Origin: Gammaproteobacteria bacterium
Lineage (GTDB): Bacteria > Pseudomonadota > Gammaproteobacteria > Pseudomonadales > Halieaceae
DNA length: 64,000 nucleotides
Direction: 5' to 3'
Assembly (NCBI GenBank): GCA_030433415.1
Contig: JAUIMF010000010.1
Coordinates: 1-64,000 of the forward strand
Under the pieces are notes generated by a model that worked only from the letters and a program-made list of their open reading frames with translations, had not been told where the DNA came from and did no database searches. Made by a program: the position numbers and the translations under genes. Below, in pieces: positions 56,657 through 64,000 of the stretch; the stretch's first letter is position 1, and each line of letters starts with the position of its first letter.

Positions 56657-58855
56657 ATGGAAATGTTGCCAACAATGAAGCGACCGGGAGAGGTCTGGCC
56701 CTGGCCCAGTCGTCGGCGCTGGCTGTTCGCGGCGCTGGTGCTGATTGCGACGGGCCTGCTGCTTGGGAAGGTTGACGCCTCCAACGCGCAGCCTGCCGCT
56801 CCCGGTGTTGCACCGGCGCAGGAGCTGGCCGCCGTTGATAAGTCGATCGGCGAAGAAACGGTTGGTGGCCCCCGCTTGCGCCTGCATGGGTCTTCTGCGT
56901 CAATTCAGGACGCACTGCAGCTCGAAAGCCGCCTGGAGCTGCAGATCTCGGGCTTGCTCGCCAGCGCGACACTGCTGCAGACGTTTCACAACCCGGGCCA
57001 GGAGTGGGTCGAGGCTGAGTATTTGTTGCCGCTGCCCCATGAGGCGGCAGTGACGCAGATGGAACTGCGTGTCGGTGAGCGGGTGATCCTTGGCGAGATT
57101 CGCGAGCGCGCCGAGGCCCGACAGGTGTATGACGCCGCGAGGCGCGCCGGTAAACGCAGCGCTCTGTTGGAACAGCAGCGTCCGCATTTGTTCACGACCC
57201 GCGTCGCGAACATCCCTCCCGGTGAGGAAATCGCCGTAGCAGTGCATATGGTGTTACCCGTTCGCTACGAAGACGGCGAGTTCTCCCTGCGTTTTCCCAC
57301 CACAGTCACCGCGCCTTACATTCCCGGATTCCCGCATCCGCCGGCGCAGAGTCCGCTGGCCATGCCAACCTGGCTGCCTCTGGACGGTTCGGGTTGGGCA
57401 ACGGCAACACAGGCAGTGCCCGATGCGCCGCTACTGACCGCGCCGCAGCAGCGGTCAGCAACGGAAACGCCGCTCGAAAATCCGCTGTCGCTCAAGGTCG
57501 AGTTGCGTCCGGGGATTCCTCTGGCCGAGGTCGATGCGCGCTATCACACGCTGGCCATCGACCGACGGGATGAAGGCTTCGAGCTGGCTTTTTCTGAGGG
57601 CACGGTAGAGATGGACCGCGACCTGGTGTTGAGCTGGCGCCCGCAGGAGCGGCACCGCCCCCAGGCCGCGGTATTTCAGGAGACCTTTGAGGGCGAGCGC
57701 TACGCCATGATGATGCTCCTGCCTCCCGTGGCCGACGCACCGGTGCCGCGTCAGCGGCGCGAACTCGTACTGGTGCTGGATGTGTCCGGGTCCATGCAGG
57801 GCGCGCCCATACGCCAGGCGAAGCAGGCGGTGGCGTTTGCCCTGGATACGCTGCAGCCCGAGGACTATTTCAATCTGGTGGTGTTCAACGACCGCCACCG
57901 CGTGTTGTTTGGTCAATCGCGACTGGCTGATGAGGCGGCCCTGGATGAGGCCCGGCGCTTCGTCGCATCGTTGAGCGCCGACCGGGGTACCGAGATGCTG
58001 CCGGCCCTGTCTGCAGCGCTGTCCCTGTCGGTAATCGACGCTGATCTCGAAAGCGCCTCGCCATTGCGCCAGCTGATTTTTGTAACGGATGGTGCGGTCG
58101 GTAACGAGCATGAACTCATGGCACTGCTGGAGCGCCACCGGGGCGACGCACGCCTGTTTACCGTTGGTATCGGCAGTGCGCCAAACAACTACTTTATGCA
58201 TGAGGCCGCGCGAAGCGGTCGCGGCAGCGCGGTGTTCATTGGGCAGGCGAGCGAAGTCTCGCCGCAGATGCGCCGCCTGTTTGCCGATATCCAGCAGCCG
58301 ATGGTGACCAACCTGAACGTGGACTGGCCGGGCTCCGCCGAGGCCTACCCCGCGCCGATACCGGATCTCTATGCGGGTCAGCCCCTGATTCAGCTGGCGC
58401 GTCTGTCTGGTCCGCTTCGCGAGGGACGGATTCGCGTCACCGGTACCTTCGCGGATCGCCACTGGGAACAGCAGCTTGCGTTGCCACGCGAGGGAGACGA
58501 TGCCGGTGTCGCCGCGACCTGGGCCCGGCGCAAGCTCGACGGTCTGCTGCGTGAACTGCACCGGGGTATACCAACGGAAGAAGTGCGCAGCCGGGCGCTG
58601 CCGCTGGCCCTGAAATTCTCGCTGGCATCGCCATTTACGAGTTTTGTTGCGGTAGAACAGGAGCCGCGGCGACCCGAGGGTGCCTCGGTCAGTGGTCGCA
58701 AGGTCCCAAATACTCGGCCCCAAGGGCAGGCGGCACAGCGCTTTGCCTTTGCCCAGGGCGCAACCAGCGCTCCCCTGAACCTCGCGCTGGCCCTGGCGTG
58801 CCTGGGTCTGGCGGTGCTGATGCTGCGGCTACAGAGGCGTGACTCATGGGTATGA
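56657..58855 (+). CDS. sortase target protein with VIT and vWA domains
   Basis: A 732-residue envelope protein of the marine proteobacterial sortase-target type. N-terminal helix at about 22-42; VIT domain at about 65-195 (LLPLPHEAAVTQMELRVGERVILGEIRERAEARQVYDAAR); vWA domain from about 370 with the metal site D-V-S-G-S in LVLVLDVSGSMQGAPIRQAK and FVTDGAVGNE; then a beta-rich part, and a C-terminal helix NLALALACLGLAVLMLRL followed by R-R-D. Sorting motifs in the family precede the last helix. Here no clean LPXTG appears; the nearest are V-P-N-T-R (near 689) and F-A-Q-G-A-T (near 704). Overlaps the sortase by ten bases. Confidence 0.92.
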   Translation: MEMLPTMKRPGEVWPWPSRRRWLFAALVLIATGLLLGKVDASNAQPAAPGVAPAQELAAVDKSIGEETVGGPRLRLHGSSASIQDALQLESRLELQISGLLASATLLQTFHNPGQEWVEAEYLLPLPHEAAVTQMELRVGERVILGEIRERAEARQVYDAARRAGKRSALLEQQRPHLFTTRVANIPPGEEIAVAVHMVLPVRYEDGEFSLRFPTTVTAPYIPGFPHPPAQSPLAMPTWLPLDGSGWATATQAVPDAPLLTAPQQRSATETPLENPLSLKVELRPGIPLAEVDARYHTLAIDRRDEGFELAFSEGTVEMDRDLVLSWRPQERHRPQAAVFQETFEGERYAMMMLLPPVADAPVPRQRRELVLVLDVSGSMQGAPIRQAKQAVAFALDTLQPEDYFNLVVFNDRHRVLFGQSRLADEAALDEARRFVASLSADRGTEMLPALSAALSLSVIDADLESASPLRQLIFVTDGAVGNEHELMALLERHRGDARLFTVGIGSAPNNYFMHEAARSGRGSAVFIGQASEVSPQMRRLFADIQQPMVTNLNVDWPGSAEAYPAPIPDLYAGQPLIQLARLSGPLREGRIRVTGTFADRHWEQQLALPREGDDAGVAATWARRKLDGLLRELHRGIPTEEVRSRALPLALKFSLASPFTSFVAVEQEPRRPEGASVSGRKVPNTRPQGQAAQRFAFAQGATSAPLNLALALACLGLAVLMLRLQRRDSWV

Positions 58856-59496
58856 TTCTTACCGCCGAGCATGCCATGCGTCGGCGCAGACCACCCATTG
58901 CCCGCTACCTCACGGTGGCATTGCTGCTTGGCTCGCTGACACAGTTCGCCAGTGCCGGGCTGGTCTACGCCAAGGCGTGGCTGGCGCCACTGCTGATCGA
59001 GCGCGCCTTTATCGCCAGTCAGCAACGGCATGCCGTCGTACGCCCCTGGCCCTGGGCAGATACCTGGCCCGTGGCGCGCCTGCAGGTGCCGCGCCTGAGC
59101 CTGCAGCGCCACGTACTCGCCGGAGACAGCGGCGAGGCGCTGGCATTTGCCGCCGGTATGGCACCGCAGGTGCGCCCCGGTGATCCGGGGCTGACCATGA
59201 TCTCAGGGCACCGCGATACGCATTTTCGTTTTCTGTCGAAGCTACAGGTGGGCGACACGCTGTCGCTGGATCATGAGGATCAGCGCATTCACTACCGTAT
59301 AACGGACCGGGTTGTGGCCGATGCTCGCGATGGCCTGATCGACGCGGTGCTGCCTGCCCGGGGGCTGCTGCTGGTGACCTGCTACCCCTTCGACGCGCTG
59401 GTGCCAGGCGGTCCGGGGCGTTTTGTGGTGGTGGCGGAGCAGATCGGAAACGAAGCGCTGTCGCTTGTTGATAGGGGGGATGCGATGCTTCGTTGA
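58846..59496 (+). CDS. class-specific sortase of the proteobacterial dedicated type
   Basis: A 216-residue transpeptidase. Helix at about 22-42 anchors it; the catalytic triad is His in MISGHRDTHFRFLSKL, Cys in LLLVTCYPFDALVPGGPG and Arg in the following P-G-R-F-V-V-V-A. It should cleave the target's C-terminal signal and join the product to an unknown nucleophile in the envelope. Such sortases are paired with a single target in marine Proteobacteria. It lies directly after its target and before infC. Confidence 0.92.
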   Translation: MGMILTAEHAMRRRRPPIARYLTVALLLGSLTQFASAGLVYAKAWLAPLLIERAFIASQQRHAVVRPWPWADTWPVARLQVPRLSLQRHVLAGDSGEALAFAAGMAPQVRPGDPGLTMISGHRDTHFRFLSKLQVGDTLSLDHEDQRIHYRITDRVVADARDGLIDAVLPARGLLLVTCYPFDALVPGGPGRFVVVAEQIGNEALSLVDRGDAMLR

Positions 59497-59581
59497 TACG
59501 CAATACCGTCAAAAACCGCCAGACAAGCCCCTTTTTGTGGAAGATTCCTTACAAAACAAGGGTTTTCGCGGTTTTTTTGGC
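59497..59581 (+). terminator. possible terminator region after the sortase gene
   Basis: An inverted pair AAAAACCGC (59509-59517) and GCGGTTTTT (59566-59575), followed by TT, could form a long imperfect hairpin. The loop is about 48 bases, so strength is doubtful. Confidence 0.35.
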
Positions 59582-59610
59582 TTGAGAATCGTCCAGTTCG
59601 CCTTTAGAAT
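59582..59610 (+). promoter_or_regulatory. sigma-70 promoter of infC
   Basis: TTGAGA (59582-59587), 17-base spacer, TAGAAT (59605-59610): a good match to the consensus and spacing. The start point would be near 59617, giving a leader of about 78 bases. Confidence 0.7.
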
Positions 59611-59624
59611 CCGCTGCCGACTAA

Positions 59625-59661
59625 TTTTGCGCCCCCCGATCGGGGTGCGGCGCAGGCAAAA
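59625..59661 (+). promoter_or_regulatory. infC leader stem-loop
   Basis: TTTTGCGCC and GGCGC...GCAAAA flank the palindrome CCCCGATCGGGG (59634-59645), giving a layered hairpin in the 5' leader. It ends 22 bases before the GGAG ribosome site and could tune infC translation. Confidence 0.55.
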
Positions 59662-59694
59662 GCTCCCCCGGGAGCGACGAATTGGAGAACGACA

Positions 59695-60231
59695 ATCAGC
59701 AAGGATAGCGGTAAGAGCAAGCGCGCTCTCACCAACGACGAAATCCAGGCGGACACGGTCCGTCTGATCGGCGCCGACGGCGAGCAGGTAGGTATTGTGC
59801 CCATGACCCAGGCTCGCGCGGCCGCAGAGGCGGCGGGTATGGATCTGGTACTGATCGCCGATCAGTCAACGCCCGTAGTCTGCAAGATCATGGATTACGG
59901 CAAGCACGTCTTCGAAGCCAAGAAGCAGAAGAACGCGCAGAAGAAGAAGCAGCGTCGTACGCAGCTCAAAGAAATGAAGTTTCGTCCAGGGACGGAAGAA
60001 GGGGACTACCAGGTAAAACTACGCAACCTGGTGCGTTTTCTTGAAAACGGGGACAAGGCCAAGGTCACGCTGCGCTTTCGCGGTCGTGAAATGGCTCACC
60101 AACAGATCGGCATGGAGCTGCTCAAGCGGGTAGAAGCCGATCTCGAGGAACTTGGCGCTGTCGAGCAGTTTCCGAAAATGGAAGGCCGGCAGATGACCAT
60201 GGTGATCGCCCCGAAAAAGCGGAAGAACTAG
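59695..60231 (+). CDS. infC: translation initiation factor IF-3 (ATC start)
   Basis: IF-3 (178 residues) binds 30S subunits and checks start codons. The first recognisable ATG (59797) lies inside the domain, so the true start is the ATC at 59695 (read [17 protein letters not shown]) with GGAG eight bases upstream. infC genes normally use ATT or ATC so that IF-3 limits its own synthesis. Domain landmarks: [30 protein letters not shown], the basic linker [11 protein letters not shown] and [11 protein letters not shown]. Confidence 0.95.
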   Translation: MSKDSGKSKRALTNDEIQADTVRLIGADGEQVGIVPMTQARAAAEAAGMDLVLIADQSTPVVCKIMDYGKHVFEAKKQKNAQKKKQRRTQLKEMKFRPGTEEGDYQVKLRNLVRFLENGDKAKVTLRFRGREMAHQQIGMELLKRVEADLEELGAVEQFPKMEGRQMTMVIAPKKRKN

Positions 60232-60250
60232 CGGCCCGTGAATGCCCTAG

Positions 60251-60277
60251 GTGTCCCAAAGCCATAGCGCGGGACAC
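60251..60277 (+). promoter_or_regulatory. hairpin in the infC-rpmI gap
   Basis: GTGTCCC (60251-60257) pairs perfectly with GGGACAC (60271-60277). A second stem (ACCGA...GGC...GCC...TCGGT) lies at 60299-60321, near the rpmI start. In E. coli this gap holds the L20 repression site; the same role here is inference. Confidence 0.45.
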
Positions 60278-60342
60278 ATCTTCATATTTACTGACTGAAC
60301 CGACGGCCCGGAGCCCTCGGTCCCAAATGCGGAGTAACAGCA

Positions 60343-60537
60343 ATGCCAAAGGCAAAAATTCACAGCGGCGCAGCCAAGCGCTTTAAAAAAACCGCGGGCG
60401 GCTACAAGCGCAAGAGCGCTTACAAGAGCCACATCCTGACGAAAATGACGACCAAGCGTAAGCGCCAGCTGCGGGGAACTTCAATGATCCACGCCAGCGA
60501 CAAGGTGCTCATCGACCGCATGCTGCGGGCGCGCTAA
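60343..60537 (+). CDS. rpmI: 50S ribosomal protein L35
   Basis: L35 (64 residues) begins [23 protein letters not shown] and ends with DRMLRAR. It is basic and of standard length. A GGAGTAACAGCA ribosome site lies just upstream. Confidence 0.97.
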   Translation: MPKAKIHSGAAKRFKKTAGGYKRKSAYKSHILTKMTTKRKRQLRGTSMIHASDKVLIDRMLRAR

Positions 60538-60564
60538 GACGACATTCACTGACAGGAGAAAACC

Positions 60565-62032
<1,468 letters not shown>

Positions 62033-62051
62033 CGCACCGAGGAGATAACAC

Positions 62052-64000
62052 GTGAGAATCAGCGAACAGTGGCTGCGCGAGTGGGTTAATCCGTCGCTCA
62101 GCGTAGAAGACCTGGGTCACCAGATCACCATGGCGGGCCTCGAGGTCGACGCCATCGAAGACGTCGCCGGTGCTTTCAGCGGCGTGGTGGTCGCCGAGAT
62201 CGTCAGCGCCGAACCGCATCCCGATGCCGACAAGCTGCAGGTCTGTCAGGTGAATGCCGGTGACGAGACCGTGCAGATTGTCTGTGGCGCGCCGAATGCC
62301 CGGGCCGGTCTCAAGGCGCCGTTGGCAACGGTGGGTGCCGTGCTGCCCGGCGATTTCAAGATCAAGAAAGCCAAGCTGCGGGGCGTGGAGTCCTTCGGCA
62401 TGTTGTGCGCGGCGCAGGAACTGGGGCTGTCGGACGACAATGCCGGACTGCTGGAGCTGCCCGACGACGCCACGGTCGGCGCGGATCTGCGCGAGTACCT
62501 GGATCTGGATGATCACGCCATCGAGATCGGCCTGACCCCCAACCGCGCAGACTGCCTGAGCATTGCCGGCATCGCCCGCGAAGTGGGGCTGCTCAATGAT
62601 ATGGCGGTAACAGGACCGTCCATCACCCCCTGCGCCGTCACGCTGGATCGCCAGGTAGACGTGGATCTGCAGGCATCGCCGCGCTGCCCGCGCTATCTCT
62701 GCCGCGTCATCGAAGGTGTGGACCTGAGTCGTCCGAGCCCCCTGTGGCTGCAGGAAAAACTGCGTCGCTGTGGCCTGCGCAGCATCGATGCGGCGGTGGA
62801 TATCACCAACTACCTGCTGCTGGAGCTGGGCCAGCCCATGCATGCCTTCGACCTCGATAAGCTCCGCGGTGGCATCGTGGTGCGCGAGGCTCGCGCGGGT
62901 GAGACGATCAAGCTGCTCAACGATCAGGAAATCACCCTGCGCGAAGACAACCTGGTGATCGCCGATCACGAGGCCCCCGTTGCCCTGGCGGGCATCATGG
63001 GGGGTGCCGAGTCTGCCGTGGGCGCGGCCACAACCCGCCTGCTGCTGGAGTCAGCGTACTTTGCGCCGGTGCCCCTGAGCGGCCAGGCGCGCTCCTTTGG
63101 CCTGCACACCGATTCGTCCCATCGCTTTGAGCGGGGCGTGGACTTCCAATTGCAACGCGATGCGATGGAGCGTGCCACGGCACTGCTGCTTGAGATCGTT
63201 GGCGGCGAGGCGGGTCCCATTACCGAAGCTGCGTCGGACGACATACCCAGCCCTGCGCCAGTACGCCTGCGCGAGGCGCGCATCGAGCGTCTGCTGGGCG
63301 TGGCCATACCCGCCGCAGACGTCGAGCGGATTCTCTCGGGGCTTGGCCTCGGCGTGACCGTTGTCGACGGTGGCTGGGAGTGCACCGTGCCGAGCTGGCG
63401 CTTTGACATTGCGATCGAAGCGGACCTGCTCGAAGAGCTGGCGCGGGTCTATGGCTACAACCGCCTGCCCGTCAGTCCCATACGTGGCGATGTGACCCTG
63501 CCGGCGGTGCCTGAAGCGCGCCTGGGCCTGCGGGAATTCCGCCGGGCCCTCATTGCCCGGGATTACTTTGAGGCGATCAGCTACAGCTTCGTCGACGAGG
63601 AACTGCAGCGCCTGTTCGCGCCCGATGTGCAGCCCGTCGCGCTCACCAATCCCATCTCGCCGGAGCACGCGGTCATGCGTTCCAGCCTGCTCACGGGCCT
63701 GGTGCGCGCTGCGCAGCACAACCTCAAACGCCAGCAGCCGCGGGTACGCTTTTTTGAGAGTGGCCTGCGCTTTGTTCCCGGCCCCGACGGACTCAGCCAG
63801 CGTCCGGGTCTTGCCATGCTGATTACCGGTCCCGCGGCAGAAGAGGGCTGGAACAGTGAGGCACGGTCCGTGGACTTCTACGATCTGAAGGGCGATGTCG
63901 AAGCGCTGCTGGACCTGACCGGCGACGTAGCGTCGTTCCGTTTCGAGCGTGCCGAACATCCGGCCCTGCACCCGGGTCAGAGCGCAGCGCTGTTGCGTGG
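62052..64000 (+). CDS. pheT: phenylalanyl-tRNA synthetase beta subunit, 3' end beyond window
   Basis: The first 649 residues of PheT (normally about 790-800). GTG start (V-R-I-S-E-Q-W-L) with GAGGAG upstream, 19 bases after pheS. The N-terminal OB/EMAPII tRNA-binding domain shows VVAEIVSAEPHPDADKLQVCQVNAG; the B3/B4 editing domains follow (LTPNRADCLSIAGIAREV); later the B5 region and GFDIAIEADLLEELARVYGYNRLP-like motif (here RFDIAIEADLLEELARV). The frame is open to the right edge. It is missing only its C-terminal anticodon-binding part. Confidence 0.96.
   Translation, partial: MRISEQWLREWVNPSLSVEDLGHQITMAGLEVDAIEDVAGAFSGVVVAEIVSAEPHPDADKLQVCQVNAGDETVQIVCGAPNARAGLKAPLATVGAVLPGDFKIKKAKLRGVESFGMLCAAQELGLSDDNAGLLELPDDATVGADLREYLDLDDHAIEIGLTPNRADCLSIAGIAREVGLLNDMAVTGPSITPCAVTLDRQVDVDLQASPRCPRYLCRVIEGVDLSRPSPLWLQEKLRRCGLRSIDAAVDITNYLLLELGQPMHAFDLDKLRGGIVVREARAGETIKLLNDQEITLREDNLVIADHEAPVALAGIMGGAESAVGAATTRLLLESAYFAPVPLSGQARSFGLHTDSSHRFERGVDFQLQRDAMERATALLLEIVGGEAGPITEAASDDIPSPAPVRLREARIERLLGVAIPAADVERILSGLGLGVTVVDGGWECTVPSWRFDIAIEADLLEELARVYGYNRLPVSPIRGDVTLPAVPEARLGLREFRRALIARDYFEAISYSFVDEELQRLFAPDVQPVALTNPISPEHAVMRSSLLTGLVRAAQHNLKRQQPRVRFFESGLRFVPGPDGLSQRPGLAMLITGPAAEEGWNSEARSVDFYDLKGDVEALLDLTGDVASFRFERAEHPALHPGQSAALLR

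Overview
The window is GC-rich bacterial chromosome with gammaproteobacterial content and order (gyrA-serC-pheA-tyrA-aroA-cmk-rpsA-ihfB-lapAB-pyrF; infC-rpmI-rplT-pheST). A proteobacterial-type dedicated sortase system, two TonB receptors, a haem-c chemoreceptor and the Pseudomonas-like order suggest a marine gammaproteobacterium, perhaps of the Halieaceae (OM60/NOR5) or a neighbouring family. That placement is inference; there is no rRNA to confirm it.

Layout. 1-3.1 kb, minus strand: pdxJ, an exported cyclophilin, an SH3/coiled-coil membrane-anchored protein, a YciI protein and yciB. 3.2-6.4 kb, plus: a YciO/TsaC-family protein, scpA, scpB and rluB; the scpB tail is a 20-unit hexanucleotide repeat that is open in two sense frames. 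6.5-10 kb, minus: yciK-type SDR, gph, ubiG and an MTA/SAH deaminase. 10-22.6 kb, plus: gyrA, serC, aromatic amino acid genes, cmk, rpsA, ihfB, lapA, lapB, pyrF. 22.7-27.2 kb: comEA-like gene and a three-gene sugar-initiation module (wbpV/wbpL/wbpM-like). In Pseudomonas aeruginosa the O-antigen locus lies between ihfB and uvrB; here the same interval (20-52 kb) holds only this initiation module plus unrelated accessory genes.

27-31 kb: DHH phosphoesterase, LysR regulator, small secreted protein, then a 1 kb gene-free array of six palindromic repeat units in the order A-A-B-A-A-B with exact spacings of 163, 163, 201, 163 and 163 bases. 31-40 kb: membrane protein, aldo-keto reductase, CDF metal exporter, TonB receptor coupled to an ATP-grasp enzyme, a CASTOR/POLLUX-like channel, and a chemoreceptor with a periplasmic CxxCH haem site. 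40-46.6 kb, minus: two small membrane proteins, a DUF4136 lipoprotein, a tight four-gene operon (exported cupredoxin-like protein, EAL phosphodiesterase with degenerate GGDEF, DUF3034 protein, lipidated truncated haemoglobin), a coiled-coil protein and tRNA-Asn. 46.7-53.7 kb: deaD, a TonB siderophore receptor with a PiuC-type hydroxylase behind a Fur-like site, and uvrB. 53.7-59.5 kb: the dedicated sortase system (histidine kinase and response regulator, divergent from a VIT/vWA target and its sortase). 59.7-64 kb: infC (ATC start), rpmI, rplT, pheS and the 5' part of pheT, cut by the window edge.

The least explained parts are the A-A-B repeat array, the cupredoxin/EAL/DUF3034/globin operon, the sortase pair with no clean LPXTG signal in its target, and the TonB-receptor/ATP-grasp pair.
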